Part shown: positions 17,025 through 25,519 of the stretch, one piece after another | Position numbering within the stretch: the stretch's first letter is position 1 | Layout: each line of letters starts with the position of its first letter | Source: DASQHY01 sp035602605 | Lineage (GTDB): Bacteria; Acidobacteriota; Terriglobia; Acidiferrales; UBA7541 | DNA: 64,000 nt | Direction: 5' to 3' | Assembly: GCA_035602605.1 (NCBI GenBank) | Contig: DATNLZ010000051.1 | Location: 50,455 to 114,454, forward strand | Translations under genes and position numbers: made by a program | The notes under the pieces: generated by a model | The model's database searches: none | What the model was told of the DNA's origin: nothing | Seen by the model: only the letters and a program-made list of their open reading frames with translations

Positions 17025-17381
17025 TTATAAAGTCGGCTCAACGTTTGAGGGAACCATTCCGTTTTGTGCGAGCTGTTCCTCGGAGAGCAGCAGCTGCGGA
17101 ATGGTGGCCGAGCCGAGTCGAAGAATATCTTCGAGGGCGCCGCGCACCACAGCAAGCTTAAAGTCAATGCCCAGGTGTTCGAGGAGCTCGAGTAATCCTT
17201 GCGCACCCTCTACAGCTAATGGCCGTGTCGCCCGGCCAATTCCTTCCAGGCGATGGAAACTTACGAGATAAACGGAGTTGAGTCCAGCACCATGGCGCGC
17301 GATGTAGAGGAACCCGCTCTGCTTCCTAATTGCAACGTCGTTGCCAGGGTCTGAAGCACTTGGTACAGGTATGGCTGCCAT
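17025..17381 (-). CDS. Conserved small protein downstream of nrdJ
   Basis: A 118-residue soluble protein of unknown function, 12 bases after the nrdJ stop with GGAGG before its ATG, so it is almost certainly co-transcribed with nrdJ. Recognisable stretches are GFLYIARHGAGLNSVYLVSF, ARPLAVEG-like TRPLAVEGAQGLLELLEHLG and IPQLLLSEEQLAQNGMV. It contains no Cys and no membrane segment. Because of the tight spacing it may support reductase function or nucleotide metabolism; that is inference from position only. Confidence 0.7.
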   Translation of the reverse strand: MAAIPVPSASDPGNDVAIRKQSGFLYIARHGAGLNSVYLVSFHRLEGIGRATRPLAVEGAQGLLELLEHLGIDFKLAVVRGALEDILRLGSATIPQLLLSEEQLAQNGMVPSNVEPTL

Positions 17382-17393
17382 GGCGCGGGCCTC

Positions 17394-20225
17394 CTAGCTG
17401 CACCCGGAGGTGCTACCGCAATTTTCGCATTTATAGCACGCACCATTGGGGCTCATGAGCATGCCGCACTCCGAGCAGGCTGGCGCGCCTTCGTGCATGT
17501 CACGCGGCTGGTTGGTTGGAGATTCGGGGAGACGTGAGGGCTGGGCGGCCTCCAGTGTCGAGGGCATTAACGTGGTCGTGGGTGAAGCAAGCAAATCTCC
17601 CGCGGGAATGTTGCTCAGCTTCAAGTAGTCCGCAGAGATGAATTTCCCACCGAGCCAGCGAGCAATGTAATCGAGCACCGAGCTCGCGAAGCGGATGTCG
17701 GGATTTTGCGTGATCCCGGAAGGCTCGAAGCGCGTGTTGATCAGTTTGTCGACCAAGGCTTTCAGGGGCACGCCGTGCTGCAAGCCGATGGAAAGAGAAA
17801 GCGCGAGGCCATCCATCACGCCGGAAAGCGTGGAGCCTTCCTTGGCCATTTTGATAAATACTTCGCCGGGTCGGCCATCATCGTACTTGCCGACGGTGAG
17901 ATATCCTTCGTGGCCAGCAACGGAGAATTTGTGGGTGATGGATCGCCGCTCGGGCGGCATTTTCTCACGCTGGGCGCGAGCAAAAAGCTCGCGCTGCTCG
18001 CCTACGGCGATGGGGGTCGCTGTGCGAACAATCTCTTTGGACTCTTTTGAATCCACTTTTTTCGCCCCAGCTGCCGAGAGAGGCTGAGAACATTTACTGT
18101 TGTCGCGGTAGATGGCCACGGCCTTAAGTCCCAGTTTCCATGACTCGATATAGGCCTGCATGATGTCTTCGACGGTAGATTCCTCGGGCATATTAATGGT
18201 CTTGCTGATCGCGCCGGAAAGAAAGGGCTGAGCCGCCGCCATCATATGCAGATGGCCGCGCCAGGAAATCGAGCGGCCGTGCGCAGTGGCCAGCGAGCAA
18301 TCAAAGACCGGCAGATGCTCAGGCTTTAGTCCGGGCGCGCCTTCGATCGTGCCATTCTGATCGATGTGATGAACGATTTGCGATGCGGCCTCGGGAGAGT
18401 AACCCAGGCGCATAAGCGCTTGAGGAACGGTGTTGTTGACGATTTTGATGTGGCCGCCGCCGACCAGCTTTTTGTGTTTCACGAGCGCGAGGTCCGGCTC
18501 GATGCCGGTCGTGTCGCAATCCATCATGAAGCCAATTGTGCCGGTGGGCGCGAGCACCGTGACTTGGGAATTCTTGAAGCCATGCTGCTCGCCGAGAGCA
18601 AGGGCATCATCCCAGGCTTGCTGCGCGGCCTTGAAAAGCGCAGGCTGGACGTTATCCGGCTTAATGGGACGCAGTGAGTTGCGGTGCATGCGGATCACGT
18701 CAATCATGGGGTCGCGATTGACTGCGAAGCCCGGGAATGGCCCTAGACGCTCAGCGATGCGTGCCGATTGGGCGTAAGCTTCGCCGCACATCAGCGCGGT
18801 GATGGCGCCGGCCATATCGCGTCCACCTTCCGAATCGTACGGAACAGCGAGCGACATCAGCAGAGCGCCGAGATTGGCATAACCCAAACCGAGTGGACGG
18901 AAGTTGTGCGAGTTCTCGGCAATCCTGGGAGTCGGATAGCTGGCGTTGTCCACGAGAATTTCCTGTGCGGTAATGGTGACGTCCACGGCATGGCGGAAGG
19001 CTGGCACGTCAAATTGGCCGTTAGCGCCGAGAAATTTCATCAGGTTCAGCGAGGCCAGATTGCAAGCCGTATTATCAAGGAACATGTATTCGCTGCAAGG
19101 ATTCGACGCGTTGATGCGCGCCGTGTTCTTGCAGGTGTGCCAGCGATTGATAGTGGTGTCGTACTGCATGCCGGGATCGCCGCAATGCCACGCGGAATCA
19201 GCCATGCGGTGGAGAAAATCGCGCGCTCGGAATTTTTCGTTGGGCTGGCCATCGGTAATGTTGCGCGTCCACCAGTCTCTATCATCTTCGACGGCTTGCA
19301 TGTATTCGTCGGTGACACGCACGGAATGATTGGCGTTTTGAAAAAAGACGGAACTATACGCTTCGCCGTCAATCGAGGAATTGTAACCCTGCTCGATGAG
19401 CACATGGGCTTTGCGCTCTTCCTTCATTTTTGAGTCAATAAACTCGGCGATGTCCGGATGATCCACGTTGAGGATCACCATCTTGGCAGCGCGGCGCGTT
19501 TTGCCGCCGCTCTTGATGACACCGGCAAAGGCATCGAAGCCCTTCATGAAACTCACCGGGCCTGAGGCGATTCCTCCGCCGGAAAGCGTTTCACGGCTGC
19601 CACGCAGAGACGAAAAATTCGTCCCGGTGCCCGACCCCCACTTGAAAAGCATGCCTTCGGTCTTAGCGAGGTTCATAATCGAATCCATGCTGTCTTCGAC
19701 CGAATTGATGAAGCATGCGGAGCATTGTGGCTTGGGCTGCACGCCAACGTTGAACCATACTGGGGAGTTGAAGGCCATCTTCTGTTCCACGAGCAAGTGG
19801 GACAACTCATCGCGGAAGGCGTCGCGCGAATCGGTCGATGCAAAGTACCCGCCCTCTTCACCCCATCGAACAATAGTGTTGACTACGCGGCCAATCAGTT
19901 GGGCCACCGATGTTTCCCGCTCGTGAGTGTTGGGCTTACCGTGGAAATATTTGCTGGCCACAATGTTGGTGGCGGTCTGAGACCAGGTCTTGGGCACCTC
20001 GACGTTTTCCTGGCGAAAAATTGTCTGACCTTTTTCGTTGCCGATGAGCGCGGTGCGGCGCTCCCATTCCACGGCGTCAAATGGCGAAGTCTGTCCGTCC
20101 GTGAATAGTCGCTTGAAGGTAAGTCCAGTTTGAGTGCGAGTTCCTGCGGATGGGTTAGCGGTTGACACAGCAATCCTCTGATCTTCTGAAGAATTCCCGC
20201 CCAACGCCGTCTTGACTGTGGCCAT
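17394..20225 (-). CDS. nrdJ: Vitamin B12-dependent (class II) ribonucleotide reductase
   Basis: Reduces ribonucleotides to deoxyribonucleotides using adenosylcobalamin to make the active-site radical, so it works with or without oxygen. The 943-residue product has the N-terminal redox Cys region (QPKPQCSACFINSVEDS), the glycyl-rich substrate loop (KWGSGTGTNFSSLRGS), the catalytic NPCSE motif (Asn, radical Cys and Glu), the APTGTIGFMMDCDTTGIEPD stretch and a C-terminal zinc-ribbon-like tail with Cys pairs (CSECGMLMSPNGACYKCENC) that carries the redox Cys. The ATG at 20225 is chosen over that at 20240 because GGAGGG lies just before it. A hairpin precedes the ribosome site. Confidence 0.96.
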   Translation of the reverse strand: MATVKTALGGNSSEDQRIAVSTANPSAGTRTQTGLTFKRLFTDGQTSPFDAVEWERRTALIGNEKGQTIFRQENVEVPKTWSQTATNIVASKYFHGKPNTHERETSVAQLIGRVVNTIVRWGEEGGYFASTDSRDAFRDELSHLLVEQKMAFNSPVWFNVGVQPKPQCSACFINSVEDSMDSIMNLAKTEGMLFKWGSGTGTNFSSLRGSRETLSGGGIASGPVSFMKGFDAFAGVIKSGGKTRRAAKMVILNVDHPDIAEFIDSKMKEERKAHVLIEQGYNSSIDGEAYSSVFFQNANHSVRVTDEYMQAVEDDRDWWTRNITDGQPNEKFRARDFLHRMADSAWHCGDPGMQYDTTINRWHTCKNTARINASNPCSEYMFLDNTACNLASLNLMKFLGANGQFDVPAFRHAVDVTITAQEILVDNASYPTPRIAENSHNFRPLGLGYANLGALLMSLAVPYDSEGGRDMAGAITALMCGEAYAQSARIAERLGPFPGFAVNRDPMIDVIRMHRNSLRPIKPDNVQPALFKAAQQAWDDALALGEQHGFKNSQVTVLAPTGTIGFMMDCDTTGIEPDLALVKHKKLVGGGHIKIVNNTVPQALMRLGYSPEAASQIVHHIDQNGTIEGAPGLKPEHLPVFDCSLATAHGRSISWRGHLHMMAAAQPFLSGAISKTINMPEESTVEDIMQAYIESWKLGLKAVAIYRDNSKCSQPLSAAGAKKVDSKESKEIVRTATPIAVGEQRELFARAQREKMPPERRSITHKFSVAGHEGYLTVGKYDDGRPGEVFIKMAKEGSTLSGVMDGLALSLSIGLQHGVPLKALVDKLINTRFEPSGITQNPDIRFASSVLDYIARWLGGKFISADYLKLSNIPAGDLLASPTTTLMPSTLEAAQPSRLPESPTNQPRDMHEGAPACSECGMLMSPNGACYKCENCGSTSGCS

Positions 20226-20242
20226 TTGCCCTCCGAGCATTG

Positions 20243-20264
20243 GGGTATCCGCTGGGGGATACCC
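20243..20264 (-). promoter_or_regulatory. Hairpin in the nrdJ 5' leader
   Basis: GGGTATCC (20243-20250) pairs perfectly with GGATACCC (20257-20264) around a six-base loop. In the nrdJ transcript this stem ends about 17 bases before the ATG and just ahead of the GGAGG ribosome site, a position where it could affect translation. No cobalamin-riboswitch consensus was found around it. The remainder of the gap to 20844 has no gene I can support. Confidence 0.4.
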
Positions 20265-20844
20265 TACTACTTTACTCCGACGCGAGGCTGCGTGGGAGGC
20301 GTCGCGTTCATTTCGCAGAACGGCAACTCGAAGGGGAGAAACGCGAGTACCAAATCAAAAAAAGAAAGAATCACAGTGTGCGGAGTGACCTGAGAAAATC
20401 CAGCGATCAGATCATCGAGCGTCCCGCCCGTTGCTCAAACTTTTCGATTTGAACCGGTGAGGCTTCACATGGCACCTGCGTCGGCTTTTTCGTCTCCGCT
20501 AGGGCCGTGCGGCGCGACCACGTCTCCCCTAATCTGGAAACGCAGTATCTGCGCGTGCTGAAAACTTGTCAAGAAAAATTGTAGATGGATACACAAAATG
20601 TTTGGTACGTGGTGTCCAAACGGTCTACCTGTAGTGGTTGTGTTTCAGGAGGGTACAAGACGAGGAGCTTACATTTGCACAGTATTTCCACAACGCCCCC
20701 CCCCTCATTTCTCCAAATCGCTGCGACTCTTGATTCGACTCGAACCCAGGAATCGCCATGAACCCAGCTTCGAGTCGTTGCCTGCCATCCTTGTTCCCAA
20801 GGTAATGACAGCAATGCCGATTTTCTCTACAATCGGCAAGCCAC

Positions 20845-21420
20845 ATGGCGGTCAATCCCTACTCCCTCGAGATTGAAGCGCCCGATCTCGGCGCAGATGT
20901 CAAAGTCGTAGCCCTTGAGCTGATTGAGACGATCAATCGCGAGCCGGTGCGCGGACCCGATGCTGCGCGCATCTGGGCGGCGGCTGTCGAAGCAATCGCC
21001 GCCACCGAGCCATGGGTGCTTGACTTCTTCAGCCACCTCGATCGGGTGCGTGAATTTTGCCATCTAAAGGGCATCGCATGTCGTGAAGCTGCCGAACGTC
21101 ATTGCGTCATTCCGCAGCCCGACACCGAACAGCTCGTCGAGATTTTTCAGCGCTTCGAGGCAGAAACTTTTGGTATGCGCGCGGGCGGCCTTCTCGAACC
21201 TGGGGGAATGGGGGCCGATACGGAACTCGAAATCGACCTTTCTCATCGTGGCGTGGACGCCTACCACCCTGCCTTCCCACGATATTTCTTCTGTGCCGTC
21301 ACTGATTTTGAAAACGGCTTCCTTACCCTACTCAGTAATCCTTTGAGCGCAAACGAAGTAACCCGCCGCGTCAAGCCCGCTGTCGCAACCTTGCAAGTCT
21401 CGGTGGCCCTCCCGCAGTAA
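20845..21420 (+). CDS. Hypothetical protein
   Basis: A 191-residue soluble, acidic protein of unknown function, without signal peptide or membrane segment. Recognisable stretches include AARIWAAAVEAIAATEPWVL, DFFSHLDRVREFCHLKG and AYHPAFPRYFFCAVTDFENG. A His/Cys/Asp-containing central part could bind a metal, but no known motif is complete. The ATG at 20845 has no strong ribosome site; the codon pattern and conserved-looking aromatic residues support a real gene. It stands alone before the Lol-like cluster. Confidence 0.6.
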   Translation: MAVNPYSLEIEAPDLGADVKVVALELIETINREPVRGPDAARIWAAAVEAIAATEPWVLDFFSHLDRVREFCHLKGIACREAAERHCVIPQPDTEQLVEIFQRFEAETFGMRAGGLLEPGGMGADTELEIDLSHRGVDAYHPAFPRYFFCAVTDFENGFLTLLSNPLSANEVTRRVKPAVATLQVSVALPQ

Positions 21421-21710
21421 TCGATTGAGCGTGCGTCGCGTGCTGCCGAAACGAAGTGAGATGGCCACCCATCGTCTCATCGTGCGCGAAACTGCCGTCA
21501 TCGAGCAGGGTGGATTGAACCGGTAGCGGCTATCCTCCCCATTCCAGCGGAACCAAAAACTAACATCGGTTGTGGAAAGGTCGCCTATACCCCGTCAACC
21601 AGAAACAGCTCGAGGTAACGCCTTCGTTGACGCACCCCGCGATTGGCTGCTAGATTGCTTCAATCCTTTCTGCGGAGTCACAAACCCTGAGAGCTTACCC
21701 AAAAATCTGG

Positions 21711-22631
21711 TTGGTTTGGACGACGCTGGCGGTGTTTTTAGGCGCCGGTTGCAGCCCGGTACGTACTACAAGAGTCGTCCCCAAGGCACAACTCAAGGCG
21801 GCACTGGAAGCTTCTCCCGCCCAGCTCACCAACGAATACAACGAAATCGCGCGCGGAGTGCGCAGCGTCAGAGCTACGATCGAACTTGCCCCCACCGCAG
21901 GCAGCTCATACAGCGGCGTAATTCAGGAGTATCACAACGTCAAGGGCTTTCTGCTGGCCAGGCGTCCCGGGTGGGTGCGCATGATTGGCCAGGCCCCCAT
22001 TGTTGCTAAAAACATTTTTGATATGGTGAGCGACGGTCAAACATTCCGCATCTACATCCCATCGAAGCAGAAATTCATCGTCGGCCCAACCGGTCTCGAG
22101 CGTCCGGCAAAAACTCCGCTCGAAAATTTGCGTCCGCAGCACTTGCTCGACGCAATTTTCTGGCCGGAGATTCCCCCAGACTCTCCACCTCTTTTCGAAG
22201 AATTTAGCGGCGACACCGGCAATTATTACGTCTTGACTGTTTTAAGGGTCTCCCAGCCCGCGGAAATTGCTCGCAAAATCTGGTTTGATCGCACGAATCT
22301 TCAAATCGCGCGCCTGCAAACGTATGGACGGGCTGGCCGCCTGACCGCGGATGTTCATTATTCAGATTGGCAAACCAGAAGCGATTCTCCGGCAGTGCCT
22401 TCACCCGCGCTGCCCTATCCGCGGCACATCACTCTTGTGCGACCCCACGATGATTATCGCTTGGAGATTCGCATCACCAAGCTCACCCTCAATGAAGATC
22501 TCTCCGAGGCGCAATTCAAGCTCGACCAGCCGCCAGGAACCGAGCTGGTGACGCTGGAGCCCAGCAAGCCGGGAACGCCGCAATCACCCGAATCCGACGA
22601 CGAACAAAATGAGCAAGGGAACCCTCTGTGA
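21711..22631 (+). CDS. LolB-like (DUF4292-type) outer-membrane lipoprotein
   Basis: A ~306-residue lipoprotein with a lipobox (VFLGAGC) and an 11-strand half-barrel pattern like LolB/LolA proteins: YNEIARGVRSVRATIELAPT, VKGFLLARRPGWVRMIGQAP, FDMVSDGQTFRIYIPSKQKF, and a C-terminal RHITLVRPHDDYRLEIRITK. It probably binds lipoprotein acyl chains at the outer membrane. The TTG at 21711 gives a signal peptide with no basic n-region. A CTG at 21687, nine bases after GGAG, would give LRAYPKIWLVWTTLAVFLG, a much better signal, so the true start may be CTG. It overlaps the permease gene by four bases. Confidence 0.78.
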   Translation: MVWTTLAVFLGAGCSPVRTTRVVPKAQLKAALEASPAQLTNEYNEIARGVRSVRATIELAPTAGSSYSGVIQEYHNVKGFLLARRPGWVRMIGQAPIVAKNIFDMVSDGQTFRIYIPSKQKFIVGPTGLERPAKTPLENLRPQHLLDAIFWPEIPPDSPPLFEEFSGDTGNYYVLTVLRVSQPAEIARKIWFDRTNLQIARLQTYGRAGRLTADVHYSDWQTRSDSPAVPSPALPYPRHITLVRPHDDYRLEIRITKLTLNEDLSEAQFKLDQPPGTELVTLEPSKPGTPQSPESDDEQNEQGNPL

Positions 22632-23728
22632 TCGGCCACATGGTTGTTCGCAACGTTCTCCATCGTCCGATGCGCACGGCCATTAGTGTCCTTGCGGTGG
22701 CTGTGGAAGTTACCCTCGTGGTGATTATTGTGGGTCTAACGAGCGGCATTCTGCGTGAAACGGCTAAACGCATCGAAGGCATCGGCGCCGATGTGATGTT
22801 GCAGCCGCCGTCGGCTTCGGTTTTCCTGGCCTTCAGCGGCGCGCCGATGCCCATCAAGATTCGCGATAAGATTCTGGAGATGAAGTACGTTCGGTCCGTT
22901 GCCCCGGTGCTCTTGCAATTTAGTTCCTCGGGCGGCGTGGATATTATTTATGGGATTGACCCAGATTCATTTCGCGAGGTTTCGGGTGGCTTTACGTTTC
23001 TCAAGGGCCACGACCTCCAGGGTCCTGACGATATTTTGGTGGACGACTGGGCTGCCAAAGCGAAGAACGCTGTCGTCGACGGCAAACTGCGCCTGCTCGA
23101 ACGCGATTGGCACGTTGCTGGAATCGTCGAGCACGGCAAAGGTGCACGCTTATTCGTGCCCTTGTCCACGTTGCAGGAACTTTCTGGCGCGCGGGACAAG
23201 GCTTCGGTCTTTTTCATCAAGTGCACTCGTCCCGAGCACACCCCCGAGGTAATGGATGAGATTCGCCAGGTTTTTCCCCGTTATGAAATACGTCCGCTCA
23301 AGGATTTACTCTCGCTGATGACATCGACGAACCTTCCGGGCCTCGAGCCCTTCGTTGATTCCATGATCGCATTGGCTGTAGCCATCGGATTCCTGGTCAT
23401 ATTTTTGTCGATGTATACGACAGTTATCGAACGCACCCGTGATATCGGTGTCTTAAAGTCCTTGGGCGCAGGCAAAAAATACATTATTCGTGCCCTGCTC
23501 GCGGAAACAACGCTGATCTGCGTTCTCGGGGTCATCGCCGGCATCGCCCTGAGCTACGCCACGCGCGCCGTGCTCCTCCATAAGTTTCCCACCCTGTCCA
23601 TCTTGATGACTACCGAGTGGCTCGTCAAAAGCGCGTTGATTGCCATCGCCGGCGGTCTGGTGGGAGCCTCCTATCCCGCTTGGATCGCTAGCCGCAAAGA
23701 CCCCATCGAAGCCCTGGCCTACGACTAA
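22628..23728 (+). CDS. FtsX-family ABC permease (LolC/LolE/MacB-like)
   Basis: A 366-residue inner-membrane permease. One membrane segment near residues 17-40 (MRTAISVLAVAVEVTLVVII), a periplasmic domain of ~200 residues, then three C-terminal segments in an FtsX domain with ERTRDIGVLKSLGAGKKYII and the usual end ASRKDPIEALAYD. Proteins of this type work by coupling ATP hydrolysis to periplasmic movement, as in lipoprotein release by LolCDE. It starts with GTG inside the stop region of the lipoprotein gene (GTGA overlap), which implies coupled translation. The likely ATPase is the gene at 24283, about 550 bases downstream. Confidence 0.9.
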   Translation: MIGHMVVRNVLHRPMRTAISVLAVAVEVTLVVIIVGLTSGILRETAKRIEGIGADVMLQPPSASVFLAFSGAPMPIKIRDKILEMKYVRSVAPVLLQFSSSGGVDIIYGIDPDSFREVSGGFTFLKGHDLQGPDDILVDDWAAKAKNAVVDGKLRLLERDWHVAGIVEHGKGARLFVPLSTLQELSGARDKASVFFIKCTRPEHTPEVMDEIRQVFPRYEIRPLKDLLSLMTSTNLPGLEPFVDSMIALAVAIGFLVIFLSMYTTVIERTRDIGVLKSLGAGKKYIIRALLAETTLICVLGVIAGIALSYATRAVLLHKFPTLSILMTTEWLVKSALIAIAGGLVGASYPAWIASRKDPIEALAYD

Positions 23729-24173
23729 TACCCCGGTTCGCTACCTAGAAGGCGCGCCGCTTAAGTCACTTGGTCGCCGCGCTGATCATCACTTTAGGAC
23801 GCATCCACCCGGCCTGCAGGCAATCGCGACAGAAGGCTGTGTTTGCAGTACCGCGTCTTCCTCCTTTGGCTCTTGGCCGCATTGCGGTGCCCGTAGTAGC
23901 TTTGGCGGCCAACTTGGCGGCAGCGCGTCGGGAGGTACCGACACTGTTGGCTAGTGACGCCAGTCCTCTCACCGACCGCACCTGGATGGGGAATTTCGCC
24001 TTCTCGGCAGGGCACTGAAAACCCACAGCTTACCTGTGGCGCTTCGCCTCCTCTCCATGGGCCGCGCACGTGCACCAACAACCATGTCCCCAGCGGGACG
24101 TCGCCATTCACGGGCAGCGCCGTGCACGCCACTCGCCAGTGGGGCGCTCAATTTGCTTCTCGGTCGCAAAAAA

Positions 24174-24189
24174 TGTTCCACGTGAAACA
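24174..24189. promoter_or_regulatory. parS centromere-like site (ParB binding)
   Basis: TGTTCCACGTGAAACA at 24174-24189 is identical to the parS sequence first defined in Bacillus subtilis and conserved in most bacterial phyla. The flanks are intergenic. ParB binds such sites to organise and segregate the replication origin region. The gap around it (23729-24282) has no supported gene; overlapping frames near 23766-24132 lack ribosome sites. A small hairpin (CCACAG/CTGTGG) lies at about 24023-24039. Confidence 0.8.
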
Positions 24190-24282
24190 GTTCGCGCTCC
24201 GCCGCAGGGCTAGGCAGAAATGGCAATCGCGGCTACAATGATTTGGCCTGCAGCAGCATCCGTCCACGCAGGGGAATCAGAT

Positions 24283-24966
24283 GTGGACCCAATTTTAAAA
24301 ACTGAGAATCTTTGGAAGCTGTACCGCGCTGGAAAAGTTGACGTTCCGGCGCTGCGAGGCGTGAATTTCTCCGTCTTGCCGGGCGAGTCGGTCGCCGTAA
24401 TGGGGCCATCGGGCTGCGGGAAGTCTACGCTGCTTTACGTGATCGGCGGTCTGGCGCAGGCCAGCCGCGGGCGCGTCCTGGTGGACGGCAACGACCTGGC
24501 GGTAATGGGCGACGCGGAGCGTACCAAGCTGCGTCGCCACAAAATTGGCTTTGTCTTCCAGCGTTTCAATTTGCTTCCGACACTGAGCGCCCGCGGAAAC
24601 ATTGCCATCGCGCAGCACATTCATGGGAACGGCTTCGATCCGCACCGCTTCGAGGTGGTGACCACGATGCTCGGATTGGGCGAACGGCTGCGGCACCGCC
24701 CGGCGGAGCTTTCCGGTGGAGAGCAGCAGCGCGTAGCCATCGCTCGGGCAATCATCAATGAGCCCAAAATTCTGCTGGCTGACGAGCCCACGGGAAACTT
24801 GGACACGAAGAATTCCGAAATTGTTCTGGAAATGCTGCGTAAGCTAAACAAAGAGTTAAATCAAACTATAGTTATGATCACTCACAATCCGGAAGCTGCG
24901 GTTTTCTTCGATCGCATCGTGCACATGCGCGACGGCGTGATCGTCGACGGCGCGACGGCCGACTGA
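24283..24966 (+). CDS. ABC transporter ATPase (LolD-like)
   Basis: Nucleotide-binding subunit of the LolD/MacB/FtsE group, about 227 residues. Walker A GPSGCGKST, Q-loop VFQRFNLLP, signature LSGGEQQRVAIARA, Walker B ILLADEPTGNLD and H-loop ITHN are all intact. The frame is open from 24220, but GTG at 24283 is preferred: it follows GGGGA by eight bases and begins DPILKTENLWKLYRAGKVDV, the normal family N-terminus, while the upstream 21 residues look random. It probably powers the permease at 22628. The next gene starts one base after its stop. Confidence 0.93.
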   Translation: MDPILKTENLWKLYRAGKVDVPALRGVNFSVLPGESVAVMGPSGCGKSTLLYVIGGLAQASRGRVLVDGNDLAVMGDAERTKLRRHKIGFVFQRFNLLPTLSARGNIAIAQHIHGNGFDPHRFEVVTTMLGLGERLRHRPAELSGGEQQRVAIARAIINEPKILLADEPTGNLDTKNSEIVLEMLRKLNKELNQTIVMITHNPEAAVFFDRIVHMRDGVIVDGATAD

Positions 24967-24967
24967 G

Positions 24968-25363
24968 ATGCGCACAGCCGGACGCATTTTGTATCGCACC
25001 ATCTGCTGGTCGTACGAACGCGGCACTTGGCCATACGACATCGCCGTGGCTGCGATCCTGGCATTTGTGCTGCTCACTCCGCGGCACTGGTTTCACGATT
25101 CACCGCAGCTTGGGCCGCCCTCCTCGAAAGACACCGTGGAGTTGCTGGACGAAGACCGGGCAACCTCCACAAAAACGTATCGCGTGGACGCGCGCCTGCT
25201 TGCCTCGCCAATTCGCACACCGGAGCTCGAACACGATTTGCACGACGCAGTGCGAAAAAATATTCCTGAATATCAGGGGCGCACATTCACGATTCTGCGT
25301 GTGGATCCGATCCGCGATGAACTCGGCACAGTGATTGCGTACGAGATTCGGATCCGACCGTGA
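24968..25363 (+). CDS. Small membrane-anchored protein next to the LolD-like gene
   Basis: A 131-residue protein with one membrane helix (IAVAAILAFVLLTPRHWF, ~25-42) and a C-terminal periplasmic or cytoplasmic domain of ~85 residues (RDELGTVIAYEIRIRP at the end). No known family is recognised. Its ATG is one base after the TGA of the ATPase gene, so it is co-translated and may be an accessory part of the transporter. It lacks a lipobox and Cys pairs. Confidence 0.72.
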   Translation: MRTAGRILYRTICWSYERGTWPYDIAVAAILAFVLLTPRHWFHDSPQLGPPSSKDTVELLDEDRATSTKTYRVDARLLASPIRTPELEHDLHDAVRKNIPEYQGRTFTILRVDPIRDELGTVIAYEIRIRP

Positions 25364-25519
25364 ACCCCAGGATCCGGCGTTTTGCGGCGTCGGATTTTAA
25401 ATGCGTCGCGAATCGACGAAACGATTAAGTGGCCGGGGGCATCAAATCACCTGTAGCGAGGTTGGTGCCGGTGAGTTGCGGTGTTCCTGATTTCATGTCT
25501 TAACGTAGGGGCCTGACGT

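Noticed and set aside
18768..19433. 221-codon plus-strand frame inside nrdJ
   Set aside because: Antisense to a certain gene and without recognisable domain; a codon-usage shadow.
20591..20606. Possible NrdR box upstream of nrdJ (ACACAAAATGTTTGGT)
   Set aside because: Only 10 of 16 positions are symmetric, there is no second box, and it lies about 370 bases from the start.
20731..20756. tRNA-like T-arm (GGTTCGAGTC on the minus strand)
   Set aside because: The flanking bases do not form the five-pair T stem and no anticodon arm or acceptor stem is present.
23766..24132. Overlapping reading frames on both strands around the parS gap, one with a Cys pair (FCRDC)
   Set aside because: No ribosome site, basic low-complexity composition and three frames open at once, as expected of GC-rich non-coding DNA.
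24126..24145. GCCACT/AGTGG hairpin considered as part of a cobalamin riboswitch
   Set aside because: The surrounding conserved segments of that riboswitch are missing.
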